64,000 bases of DNA from Nesterenkonia sandarakina (GTDB taxonomy: Bacteria; Actinomycetota; Actinomycetes; Actinomycetales; Micrococcaceae): NCBI RefSeq assembly GCF_013410215.1, contig NZ_JACCFQ010000001.1, forward strand, positions 1,736,001 through 1,800,000. The letters run 5' to 3'. Below the pieces are notes generated by a model that saw only the letters and a program-made list of their open reading frames with translations, was not told where the DNA came from and did no database searches. A program made the position numbers and the translations under genes. Shown here piece by piece: positions 43,315-51,195 of the stretch (its first letter is position 1; the number at the start of each line of letters is the position of its first letter).

Positions 43315-43434
43315 TTTTCCGACGTGACTCAGCGTAGCGACTCCGTGATTCCAGCAGGTCATCCTGATGCAATACAACGGCCCTGAGCTGAGGGTGGCCT
43401 TCGCTCAGGCGCTGGGTTCGATTAGAGTGCCGGA

Positions 43435-44304
43435 GTGTCCAAGTCGAAGAAAACGCGCGTCCAGCACGTCCTCACGGTCCAGGACGTGACGCAGCTCAGC
43501 CCGCATATGATCCGCCTCGTCCTGGGCGGCCCCGGGTTCGCCGCGATCGAGTTCAAGTCTGTGGGGGAGTCTCCCGCCACGGACCAGTACATCAAGCTGC
43601 TCTTCCTGCCCCAGAACCTCGATGCCGACGCCGCTGCCGCGCAGGGCGTGGACCTGCGCCGGCCCTATGACATGGAGGCTCTGCGCGAGCAGCTGAGCAC
43701 CGAGCAGATGCCGGTGACCCGGACCTACACCATCCGCCACGTGGATCATGCCCGGGAGCAGATCTGGGTGGACTTCGTGGTCCATGGGGACGTTGGTCGG
43801 GCGGGGGTCTGGGCGAAGCAGGCGCGCCTCGGTGATGAGATCAGCTTCTTCGGCCCAGGCAGCGGCTACGCCCCGCGCGCGGAGGCCCAGTGGCATCTTC
43901 TGGCCGGGGACGAGGCGGCGCTGCCCGCGATCGCCTCCGCGCTGGAGTCGATGCCCGAGGACGCGCGCGGCGTCGCCGTCGTCGAGGTCCGCGACGCCAC
44001 GGAGCGTCAGCCTCTTGATGTCCCCGCCGGGATGGACCTGATCTGGCTGCATCGTGAGGCGGAGTTCAGCCCTGAGACCACGATGCTCGCGGAGTATCTG
44101 GAGCAGCTGAGCGTTCCGGAGGGCGATGTCCAGGTCTTCGTCCATGGCGAGCGCGCCCAGATGAAGCGGATCCGCCGGATGCTGGTGGACCAGAAGGGCC
44201 TGGATCGCAAGGCGATGTCACTCTCGGCCTATTGGGCGCACGGTCGGATCGAGGATCAGTTCCAGGCAGAGAAGCGCACCCCGGTGGGCCAGCTCGAGGG
44301 TTGA
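43435..44304 (+). CDS. Siderophore-interacting FAD-binding reductase (ViuB/SIP family)
   Basis: The 289-residue protein has an N-terminal FAD-binding domain with the RTYTIRHVD motif (R-x-Y-T/S-x-R, binds FAD) and a C-terminal NAD(P)-binding region (LLAGDEAALPAI, VFVHGERAQMKRIRR). SIPs reduce Fe(III)-siderophores in the cytosol to release iron. No siderophore transporter lies adjacent. The GTG start follows TAGAGT (43423-43428) by six bases, so leaderless translation is predicted. The region between it and hsp20 also holds the HAIR element. Confidence 0.92.
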   Translation: MSKSKKTRVQHVLTVQDVTQLSPHMIRLVLGGPGFAAIEFKSVGESPATDQYIKLLFLPQNLDADAAAAQGVDLRRPYDMEALREQLSTEQMPVTRTYTIRHVDHAREQIWVDFVVHGDVGRAGVWAKQARLGDEISFFGPGSGYAPRAEAQWHLLAGDEAALPAIASALESMPEDARGVAVVEVRDATERQPLDVPAGMDLIWLHREAEFSPETTMLAEYLEQLSVPEGDVQVFVHGERAQMKRIRRMLVDQKGLDRKAMSLSAYWAHGRIEDQFQAEKRTPVGQLEG

Positions 44305-44325
44305 GTCCTCAGTCGCGGATCTCGC

Positions 44326-44772
44326 TCAGCCCGCCACCCCTGAGCTGGTGCCGATGACCAGCGCCGCCATCAGCAGCAGCGCCAGCAGCACCACGGTGAT
44401 CGCAGAGAACATCCCGGCGCGCTCGCGGTGCCCGGCCAGACGCCGGTCCTGGGTGTCCCGCATCGACCCGGCGAGCAGCATGATCATGTCCAGCAAGGGC
44501 CAGGCGAAGGCCACGGTCACGCAGAGCAGCCCCAGACTGGTCTGACCCAGGACCATCAGCACGACGGCGGCGACGCTCACCACGGCCATCAGCACCGCCG
44601 AGACCCTCCGGTCCAGATACCACCGATGAGCCCCTGCGGGACCCAGGAGAAGTGTCAGGAGCCAAGCGATCGCAAAACGTTTCCTCGAGGTCGGCTGGGA
44701 CTCGTAAGCGCGCCGGTCAGCCTCGGTATAGGTGTTGGCGTAGAGCTCTTCGAAATCGTACTGATCGGCCAT
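44326..44772 (-). CDS. TM2-domain membrane protein
   Basis: About 148 residues: a cytosolic N-terminus with tyrosine- and acid-rich sequence (YDFEELYANTYTEAD), then a TM2 domain (KRFAIAWLLTLLLGPAGAHRWYLDRRVSAVL) and two further helices, four in total. TM2 proteins are widespread small membrane proteins with no defined bacterial function. ATG 44772 is chosen because TACGAT ends seven bases upstream, matching the leaderless starts nearby; an upstream ATG would add 14 residues across that hexamer. Confidence 0.8.
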   Translation of the reverse strand: MADQYDFEELYANTYTEADRRAYESQPTSRKRFAIAWLLTLLLGPAGAHRWYLDRRVSAVLMAVVSVAAVVLMVLGQTSLGLLCVTVAFAWPLLDMIMLLAGSMRDTQDRRLAGHRERAGMFSAITVVLLALLLMAALVIGTSSGVAG

Positions 44773-44852
44773 GTTCTCAATCGTATAGGTGGTAGTTTGT
44801 AGTGAACTGAACACCCACCCTTGAGCACCATCACTTATATGGAGGCGCAGTC

Positions 44853-45815
44853 TTGTCTCAGCCAGGAACCGGCCGTACGAAGGGCACGCCGCCCCGTACG
44901 TCGCTGCTCGATGTGATCAAGGTCGTGCTGCGACTTGGCCCCAAGCAGATCAACGATGAGATCCAGCTGGCCATCGCCCAGATGAAGACCAAGGGCGTGG
45001 CCGCAGGCATCGCCGTGGCGCTCATGGTGGTCGGCGTCGTCTTCCTGACCTTCCTGGTGGTGGCGCTCATCGTGGCCGCCGTGGCGGCGCTCTCTCTGAT
45101 CTTCGAGCTCTGGGCCGCAGCGCTGATCGTGGCAGGCATCTTCTTGGTGATCGCGCTGATCTTCGCGCTGATAGGACTGCTCAAGCTGAAGAAGACGATG
45201 CCGCTGCTGCCCGAGGACGCGATCCGCGGGTTCCGCCTCGACCTCGGAGTCGCCCGCGAGGGTACGCGCTTCGATCCGCAGAGCCTGGACAAGGCCGATG
45301 CCGAGAAGCGCCGAAAGAAGGAAGAGGCCAAGCGTCAGGCGGCCGAGCAGGCCAAGAAGGACGCCAAGACCCCCGGTTCGGGCTCCCCGACGCCGCCCAC
45401 CTACAGCGAGCTGCTGCGCCGCACCGGTCTGCGCCGCGATCATCTGGCGTCCCTGCAGGACCAGATCACCTCCGGCTCCCGGAACATCGCGGAGAACGTC
45501 AAGGACAAGGCCGAGAACGTCAAGGACCGGGCCGACCGACTCAGCTCCAAGGCTCGCGGCGGTTCCAAGCCGAAGCCGGAGAAGCGCGGCTCCGCGGACC
45601 CGGTCCCGCCCACGGGCAAGACCCGGGGTGCGGCCGGTGAGCCGGTGCGCGTCACCTCCGAGGAGCCTGAGATCGTCGGCGTCCCGGCTGCGGACCAGGA
45701 GTCGAGCGCCCACGCGGCCGGCGAGTTCGTGGCCGCCCGGTGGAAGCCGCTCGCGGTGGTCGCCGGTTCCGCCGCTGCAGGTGCGGTCTTCCTGCGTGAG
45801 CTTGTGAAGAAGTAA
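44853..45815 (+). CDS. Phage holin-family (DUF1469-type) membrane protein
   Basis: The 320-residue protein starts at TTG with GGAGG at 44841-44845. Two or three membrane helices (about residues 48-110) are flanked by a helical N-terminus (LGPKQINDEIQLAIAQMKTKG) and a long Lys/Ala/Glu-rich, probably coiled-coil region (about 145-240). A last hydrophobic segment follows (LAVVAGSAAAGAVFL). Homologues are annotated as actinobacterial holin superfamily III, but most are chromosomal envelope proteins of unknown role; no prophage genes are near. Its TAA stop forms part of the next gene's -10. Confidence 0.78.
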   Translation: MSQPGTGRTKGTPPRTSLLDVIKVVLRLGPKQINDEIQLAIAQMKTKGVAAGIAVALMVVGVVFLTFLVVALIVAAVAALSLIFELWAAALIVAGIFLVIALIFALIGLLKLKKTMPLLPEDAIRGFRLDLGVAREGTRFDPQSLDKADAEKRRKKEEAKRQAAEQAKKDAKTPGSGSPTPPTYSELLRRTGLRRDHLASLQDQITSGSRNIAENVKDKAENVKDRADRLSSKARGGSKPKPEKRGSADPVPPTGKTRGAAGEPVRVTSEEPEIVGVPAADQESSAHAAGEFVAARWKPLAVVAGSAAAGAVFLRELVKK

Positions 45816-45824
45816 ACTTCCCCG

Positions 45825-46466
45825 GTGAGACTGATCGGCGCCGGGACCCAGGACGGCTTCGAGTACACCGTTCGCGAGACCTTCTGGACCGTGCCCAACA
45901 TCATCACGGTGCTGCGGTTCCCGCTGATCCCGATCTTCGTCTGGCTGGTGGCCCAGGGTGAGTATCTCGCCGCCTTCTGGGTGCTCGCGGTGCTCTCCAG
46001 CACGGACTGGATCGACGGGTACATCGCCCGGCGCTTCGATCAGATGTCCACGGTGGGTCAGTGGCTGGACCCGGTGGCGGATCGGCTTGCTCTGATCATC
46101 GTCAGCGCGACCCTGGTCGGCTTCGACGTGATACCGCTCTGGGTGCTGCTCGCGGTGGTCATCCCAGACCTGGTCCTCTCCGTCAACACCTATCTGCTCT
46201 TCAAAGGCCCGCCGCCGCTGAAGGTGACCGTGCTGGGCAAGATCCGGACCGCCTGCCTGCTGGTCGGGCTGCCCCTGGCGCTGCTGGGATCCACCGGAAT
46301 GCTGCGCGAGAGCCTGGTCCCCGCCCTCGCGCTGGCGCTGCTGGCCCTGGGTTCAGCCCTGCATATCATTGCTTCTGTCGATTACTTCATCAAGGCCCGT
46401 CAGACGGCGGCGCGACTGCGCCGCGAACAGGCCCATCCGGGCGTAGAGGAGGATGTGACCCCCTGA
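45825..46466 (+). CDS. CDP-alcohol phosphatidyltransferase
   Basis: The 213-residue membrane enzyme has the complete CDP-alcohol motif DWIDGYIAR...GQWLDPVAD (D-x2-D-G-x2-A-R-x8-G-x3-D-x3-D) near residues 62-87 and about six helices. It condenses a CDP-diacylglycerol-type donor with an alcohol such as glycerol phosphate or inositol phosphate, so it could be a PgsA-like or PIP synthase-like enzyme. Direct pairing with a GT4 glycosyltransferase favours an envelope lipid role. The GTG start lies six bases after TAAACT (45813-45818), whose TAA is the upstream stop codon. Confidence 0.9.
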   Translation: MRLIGAGTQDGFEYTVRETFWTVPNIITVLRFPLIPIFVWLVAQGEYLAAFWVLAVLSSTDWIDGYIARRFDQMSTVGQWLDPVADRLALIIVSATLVGFDVIPLWVLLAVVIPDLVLSVNTYLLFKGPPPLKVTVLGKIRTACLLVGLPLALLGSTGMLRESLVPALALALLALGSALHIIASVDYFIKARQTAARLRREQAHPGVEEDVTP

Positions 46467-47761
46467 TGGTGAACGCCGTGCCCGTCGATGCTCCCGGTGA
46501 GGAGCCCGCTGAGACATCCTCCGAGGCGACCTCTGAGAAGACCCAGACGACACCGGGGACCAACCCCGGGAATCATGGTGAGCCGAAGCTGCGCATCCTG
46601 ATCGCGGCAGACACCTATCCTCCGGACGTCAATGGTGCCGCCGTCTTCAGTCATCGGCTCGCGAAGAGCATGGCGGCCCGCGGTCACGAGGTGCACATCG
46701 CCGCGGCGCGGACCAGCCGCGGGCCTGACATGGTGGAACACACCGATGAGGCGACCGTACACCGGTTCCGTTCCTTCAAGGCCCCGACGCATGAGTACAT
46801 CCGGCTCTGCCTGCCCTGGCTGGTGGAACCGGCCATGCGACGGCTGATGGATGAGCTGCAGCCCGACGTCGTCCACGTGCAGTGCCATTACATGATCGGC
46901 AAGGCAGCGATCGACGCGGCCGCGGAGCGTGGCGTGCGCACCATCGCCACCAACCACTTCATGCCTGAGAACCTGGATCCGTTCCTGCCGTTCCCCGACT
47001 GGTTCCGCCGGATCGTGGCGAAGAACTCGTGGCGGGACATGGGCAAGCTGATGGGCAAGGCAGCCGTGGTGACCACACCGACCCCGTTGGCGGCGCGCAC
47101 CATGATGCAGCGGGCAGGCTTTGAGAAGGTGCTTCCGCTCTCCAACGGGATCGACGTCGATTACTACCGGCTGGGCCCCGATGAGGTGCTGACCCCACCT
47201 GCGCGCCCCACGGTGCTCTTCGTGGGCCGGCTGGCGGTGGAGAAGAACGTGGACGTGCTCATCGAGGCGATCGCGAAGACCGACCCTGCGCTCGGGATCG
47301 GGCTGGACATCGTCGGTGATGGCGAGCAGCGCGCCGGGCTTGCCGCGCAGATCCAGCAGCTGGGCCTCGGGGACCGGGTGCGGATGCGCGGGCACGTCGA
47401 TGAGGACGCGCTGCGCCGGGCGTATCTGGAGGCAGACGTCTTCTGCCAGCCGGGCACCGCCGAGCTGCAGTCGCTGGTCTCACTGGAGGCCATGTCCGCC
47501 GGGACGCCGGTGGTGCTCGCCGACGCGCTGGCTCTGCCGCATCTGGTCGAGGAGGGGGTCAACGGCTATCTGTTCGAGCCCGGGAACTCCGCACATCTGG
47601 CCGCCCGGCTGGAGCAGCTGTTCACCCTGAGCCCAGAGCAACGCACCCGAATGGGCGAACGCAGCCAGGAACGTGCCGGCCGGCACAGCCTGAAGACCAC
47701 GATGGATGCCTTCGAGAAGCTCTACCGCGGAGCCGACTGGATCGAGGGACGAACCCCCTAG
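46466..47761 (+). CDS. GT4 glycosyltransferase, GT-B fold
   Basis: The 431-residue protein has a 40-residue polar N-terminus, then a GT-B fold: LIAADTYPPDVNGAAVFSHRLAKSMAARGHEV, and FVGRLAVEKNVDVLIEA. The donor-binding EX7E-type region is ETSDCSS-like in reverse; on the coding strand it reads SLEAMSAGTPVVLADALALPHLVEEG. It transfers a sugar from a nucleotide donor to an unknown acceptor, and PimA/MshA-type enzymes are relatives. The ATG shares one base with the preceding CDP-alcohol gene and has GAGGAGG upstream, so the pair is coupled. A mannosyl- or glucosyl-phospholipid product is an inference. Confidence 0.9.
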   Translation: MVNAVPVDAPGEEPAETSSEATSEKTQTTPGTNPGNHGEPKLRILIAADTYPPDVNGAAVFSHRLAKSMAARGHEVHIAAARTSRGPDMVEHTDEATVHRFRSFKAPTHEYIRLCLPWLVEPAMRRLMDELQPDVVHVQCHYMIGKAAIDAAAERGVRTIATNHFMPENLDPFLPFPDWFRRIVAKNSWRDMGKLMGKAAVVTTPTPLAARTMMQRAGFEKVLPLSNGIDVDYYRLGPDEVLTPPARPTVLFVGRLAVEKNVDVLIEAIAKTDPALGIGLDIVGDGEQRAGLAAQIQQLGLGDRVRMRGHVDEDALRRAYLEADVFCQPGTAELQSLVSLEAMSAGTPVVLADALALPHLVEEGVNGYLFEPGNSAHLAARLEQLFTLSPEQRTRMGERSQERAGRHSLKTTMDAFEKLYRGADWIEGRTP

Positions 47762-47844
47762 CGGAGCGGGGTCAGGTCCTCACCCACTGTCCTCACCTGC
47801 TGTCCTCACCTGCGGCGCTGGGCCGCCACGGTCGACGTCGGGCG

Positions 47845-49140
47845 CTATTCTCCGGGGGTCAGCCGCAGCAGGGCGGCACCGTCCCCGTCCTCGATGATCC
47901 AGATGCTGCCGTCCGGGGCCTGTTCCACGTCTCGGATCCGGGCCCCCATCTCCCAGATCTCCTGCTGCCCGGCCTGCTCGCCCTCGAGCTCCACCCGGAC
48001 CAGCGCCTCGCCGGAGAGCGCGCCGAGGAACGCGCTGTCGGCCCAGTCGTCGAACATCTCTCCCTGATAGATCATCAGACTGCCGGGAGAGATGGACGGG
48101 GTCCACCAGGCGGCCGGGGGTGCGAAACCGTCACCCTCTGTGTGATCGGGGATCTCGGCGCCCCCATACTGGGAGCCGTTGGACGCCTCGGGCCAGCCGT
48201 AGTTCTCACCCGCCTCGAGCAGGTTCAGCTCGTCGCCTCCCTCGGGGCCCATCTCGGAGACCCAGAGCTGCCCCTCGGAGTCGAAGTCGATGCCCAGCGG
48301 GTTCCGGTGGCCGTAGGTCCAGATCTCCTCGGTGACGTCCCCGTCCTCGGCGAAGGGGTTCTCCGGGGCAGGTTCGCCCTCGGGGGTCAGTCGCATCACC
48401 TTGCCCAGACCGCTGGAGAGGTCCTGCGCCGGATCCAGCTGCTGACGGTCCCCGGAGGTCACGAAGAGATGCTCGCCGTCGGGGCTGAACGCGAGGCGGT
48501 GTGAGAAGTGGCCTGAGCCGGAGGTCTTGGGGTCCTGCTCCCAGATCACCGTGAGGTCCTCCAGCGCCGCGCTGTCCCCGGAGTCCACCAGCTGCGCGTG
48601 ACCGATGACCGCCCCGGTCCCTGCCTCCGAAGAGTTCACCCAGCTCAGGTAGACCCGCTGGCTCTCCTCGAAGTCTGGGGCGACGACGACGTCGCCCAGC
48701 CCGCCCTGACCCTCGACGACGATGTCCTCTGGCAGCCCGGTCACGCTGAGGTCCGCGGAGGCGTCTGCGCCCTCGGCGGAGCTGCGCAGGAAGAGCTCAC
48801 CGTAGCGGCTGGTGATCAACATCTGCTCGGTGCCGGGCAGGAACTCCAACGCCCAGGGGGCGTCGTAGCTGCCCTGCTCGGTGGCGCTGAACGGCATGGA
48901 ATCCGCGTCGGAGCTTTCGGGGGAGCTCGACGGATCTTCTTCAGCGGCGTCGGGTCCTTCCGTGTCCTCGGGGGCGCCGCCGGTGTCTGCGGTGTCGCCC
49001 GCCTCGGAGCTGGTCTCGGCCGTGCTGGTCCCAGCAGCTGGGTCCTCGCCTTCGCTGTTCTGCTCCGCCGAGGAGTCTGCGCAGCTGACCAGCAGCAGCG
49101 AGGTGAGGATTCCGGCCGATATCACTGGTAGACGTCCCAT
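47845..49140 (-). CDS. PQQ-dependent glucose/sorbosone dehydrogenase-like lipoprotein
   Basis: The 431-residue protein has a lipobox ending at Cys20 (LLLVSC), an acidic Ser/Glu/Asp-rich linker to about residue 85, and a six-bladed GSDH propeller: APWALEFLPGTEQMLITSRYGEL, HFSHRLAFSPDGEHLFVTSGDR, WTYGHRNPLGIDFDSEGQLWVSEMGPEGGDELN. It probably oxidises an aldose outside the membrane. Whether it uses PQQ is not provable here, as no PQQ genes are near. TAGTGT (49147-49152) six bases before the ATG predicts leaderless translation. Confidence 0.87.
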   Translation of the reverse strand: MGRLPVISAGILTSLLLVSCADSSAEQNSEGEDPAAGTSTAETSSEAGDTADTGGAPEDTEGPDAAEEDPSSSPESSDADSMPFSATEQGSYDAPWALEFLPGTEQMLITSRYGELFLRSSAEGADASADLSVTGLPEDIVVEGQGGLGDVVVAPDFEESQRVYLSWVNSSEAGTGAVIGHAQLVDSGDSAALEDLTVIWEQDPKTSGSGHFSHRLAFSPDGEHLFVTSGDRQQLDPAQDLSSGLGKVMRLTPEGEPAPENPFAEDGDVTEEIWTYGHRNPLGIDFDSEGQLWVSEMGPEGGDELNLLEAGENYGWPEASNGSQYGGAEIPDHTEGDGFAPPAAWWTPSISPGSLMIYQGEMFDDWADSAFLGALSGEALVRVELEGEQAGQQEIWEMGARIRDVEQAPDGSIWIIEDGDGAALLRLTPGE

Positions 49141-49154
49141 GACCTGACACTAGT

Positions 49155-50573
49155 TCATGAGCTGCGGCCCCGGCTCGGGTCTGTTGTTCTGTTGCGTCGG
49201 GGCGACAGCGAGGGCGAGGGTAGTGCGCCGAAGTCCGGGATCGGCAGCTGCGTGCCACCGGCAAGGGCTGAGGCGTGTGCCACGATCCCGGGGGCGGTGA
49301 ACATCGCGGCGCGCCACGCGTTGACCGGCGGGGACTCTCCTGTGACCAGAGACCGGATGAAGTCATCGGCGAGGAAATGGTGCGCCCCTTCGTGGCCGTT
49401 GGGTGCGTAGTCATACTCGCGGGGGAGCCTGGAGCGGTCATGGACCGCAGCCGTTCCCGAGCTGAAGCCGGCGCGCAGGGCCGGGTCGAGGTCTGCGACC
49501 TCGGGCTGAGGGTGCCGCACCGGGATGAAGTCCGCGGAGATGTCGTGAGATTCCTGTTTGTCATTCCAGACCGTCTGATGCGCGAGCTGCTCGAAGCTGG
49601 CCTCGGTGCCGAAGAATCGGAAGCGCGATTCTCTGATCGGGGAGGGGTAGCCGACCCGGCGCATCTCGTTGGTGCGCATGGCCCCGCCGTCGGAGAGCTT
49701 GAACAGCGCCGAGGCGTTGGAGAAGCTGTTGTTGAACTGGCTGAGCTCGCGGTCGAACACGCCGTCGTCGCGATCATCTTCTACGCCGATGCAGCTCACG
49801 CTCACTGCGCGGGCTGGCAGCGCACCGAGGACTCCGCCGATGGCGTGCGTGGGATAGAGCATCGGGGGATAGCTCGCGGTGGCCTTCCAGTCGGGTCCAC
49901 CGCTGTACCGGTAGGCGGCATAGAAGCCCAGGTCCATGTCATGGACATAGTCACCCTCGGTGTAGAAGACGCGTCCGAGATCGCCCTTGCGGATGCGGTC
50001 GCGCATGTAGACCGTGGCCGGATTGTAGTAGCTGGTCTCACCCATCATGTAGGTCAGCCCGGTGCGTCGGACCTCTGCGATGATCTCTTCGATCTCGGTG
50101 AGCTCCACCGCCATCGGCACCGCGGAGTAGACATGCTTGCCAGCCCGCAGCGCCTGGAGCACCAGTGGGCCATGCGTCCAGCGCTGGGTGAAGATCGCGA
50201 CCGCGTCAATGTCCGAGTCCAGCAGCTCCTGGTAGCTGCCGATGGTCTGCGCAAGCTCGTACTCGGCGGCCAGGGCGGCGGCTCGCTCCGGGATCACATC
50301 CGTGATGCTCAGCCGGCTCACGTGGGGGTGCAGATGCCACAGGGTCGCGAAGCTCGTGGAGAACTGCCCGGCGCCGACGATGCCGATGCTGACCCGGCCA
50401 GCTCCCGGGTCCAGGGGTGAGTCAGGTTCCTCGGGGAGCCGGAGGTCCGGGGCTGCCGGGGTTTCGGGGACTGCCGGGACCGAGGTCGCCGGGCGTGAGG
50501 GAGCCGGGCGTACGAGAGGTGAGGGCCGTTGCTGCCCCGCTTCGAGGAGGTGATTCTCAGGCTGGCTCGACAT
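49155..50573 (-). CDS. Gfo/Idh/MocA-family oxidoreductase
   Basis: The 472-residue protein has a Pro-rich disordered N-terminus of about 60 residues, then a Rossmann NAD(P) domain (IGIVGAGQFSTSFATLW, DAVAIFTQRWTHGPLVLQALRAGKHVYSAVPM with the EKP-equivalent changed to SAVPM) and a C-terminal substrate domain. The EKP lysine that usually assists catalysis is absent, which may alter chemistry. Substrate is probably a sugar or inositol derivative. A CRP-like TGTGA-N6-TCACA box overlaps the start codon. The upstream neighbour is a tRNA gene on the same strand. Confidence 0.85.
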   Translation of the reverse strand: MSSQPENHLLEAGQQRPSPLVRPAPSRPATSVPAVPETPAAPDLRLPEEPDSPLDPGAGRVSIGIVGAGQFSTSFATLWHLHPHVSRLSITDVIPERAAALAAEYELAQTIGSYQELLDSDIDAVAIFTQRWTHGPLVLQALRAGKHVYSAVPMAVELTEIEEIIAEVRRTGLTYMMGETSYYNPATVYMRDRIRKGDLGRVFYTEGDYVHDMDLGFYAAYRYSGGPDWKATASYPPMLYPTHAIGGVLGALPARAVSVSCIGVEDDRDDGVFDRELSQFNNSFSNASALFKLSDGGAMRTNEMRRVGYPSPIRESRFRFFGTEASFEQLAHQTVWNDKQESHDISADFIPVRHPQPEVADLDPALRAGFSSGTAAVHDRSRLPREYDYAPNGHEGAHHFLADDFIRSLVTGESPPVNAWRAAMFTAPGIVAHASALAGGTQLPIPDFGALPSPSLSPRRNRTTDPSRGRSS

Positions 50574-50588
50574 GTGAACACGATCACA
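50573..50588 (-). promoter_or_regulatory. CRP/GlxR-type palindrome at the Gfo/Idh start
   Basis: TGTGA-ACACGA-TCACA is a perfect match to the cAMP-receptor-protein core (TGTGA-N6-TCACA). The flanks extend it to CATG...CATG (50571-50590). It overlaps the Gfo/Idh start codon, so a bound CRP/GlxR protein would likely repress initiation. Confidence 0.6.
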
Positions 50589-50620
50589 TGCGGTGCGCGG
50601 CGGGTCAACACGCCTGTCTG

Positions 50621-50694
50621 TAGGGCGTCTGGGACTTGAACCCAGGACAAAAGGATTATGAGTCCTCTGCTCTAACCAACTGAGCTAACGCCCC
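50621..50694 (-). tRNA. tRNA with CAT anticodon (probably tRNA-Ile2; Met possible)
   Basis: On the minus strand a full cloverleaf is present: acceptor GGGGCGT/ACGCCCT, D-arm AGCTCAGTTGGTTAGAGC, anticodon loop CTCATAA (CAT), T-arm CTGGG/CCCAG with TTCAAGT, discriminator A73, no CCA. The D-arm TTAGCTCAGTTGGTTAGAGCA resembles bacterial Ile2 tRNAs, whose C34 becomes lysidine, more than elongator Met tRNAs. Identity between the two needs TilS-determinant comparison. Confidence 0.9.
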
Positions 50695-50762
50695 TCGAGG
50701 CCTCGTCCGCCGCGCGAGGCCGCCAGACGAGGACACTCGGACATACTACCGAGGGTCTCCGG

Positions 50763-51149
50763 TCAGAGCTGAACCCAGACCGAGGCGCGCGCCCGGGGGT
50801 GCTCCTCGGCCTGGACCTCCAGAGCGGTCAGACCATGATCGGCCGGCAGCCCGGCGGCCAGCGTCTCGGCGATGTGTTCGATGATCACCTCGGTGGTGGT
50901 GAACTTCCCGGCCAGGGCGTCGACCTCGTCGAGGTTCTGATAGCGCAGCGGCTCCAGGGTGGCGGCGAGCAGCTCGGAGGCGGCGCCGATGTCCAACACC
51001 ACGCCGTACTCGTTCAGGCCGTCTCGGAAGAAGCTGGCCTGGATGCTCAGCGTGGCGCCGTGCAGGTTCTGCGCGGGCCCGAAGAACGGGTCCTGCAGGC
51101 TGTGGGCGATCATGATGTGGTCATCGACGGTCAGACGGAAGCGGCTCAT
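50763..51149 (-). CDS. 6-pyruvoyl-tetrahydropterin synthase/QueD-like tunnel-fold protein, divergent
   Basis: The 128-residue protein shares the T-fold outline of QueD/PTPS: AHSL (first zinc His), NLHG (second His), GVVLDIGAASELL, FTTTEVIIEHIAETL and the final EVQAEEHPRARASVWV. However, the catalytic Cys before LHG is absent, the third zinc His of LHGH is Ala (LHGA), and the Asp-His pair of the DHxxLN motif is missing (LRYQNLDE). It is therefore unlikely to perform the normal 6-carboxytetrahydropterin reaction. GAGGAG precedes the ATG. It lies 46 bases after the MDR gene in the same operon. Confidence 0.75.
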   Translation of the reverse strand: MSRFRLTVDDHIMIAHSLQDPFFGPAQNLHGATLSIQASFFRDGLNEYGVVLDIGAASELLAATLEPLRYQNLDEVDALAGKFTTTEVIIEHIAETLAAGLPADHGLTALEVQAEEHPRARASVWVQL

Positions 51150-51195
51150 GGCTCTCCTCGGTGGGTGGTGGATGGGGTCGGCGCCGTGTAGAAGC

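Noticed and set aside
44853-45815. Holin-like gene considered as a sign of a prophage
   Set aside because: No integrase, capsid, tail or lysis genes are near, and neighbours are core envelope genes.
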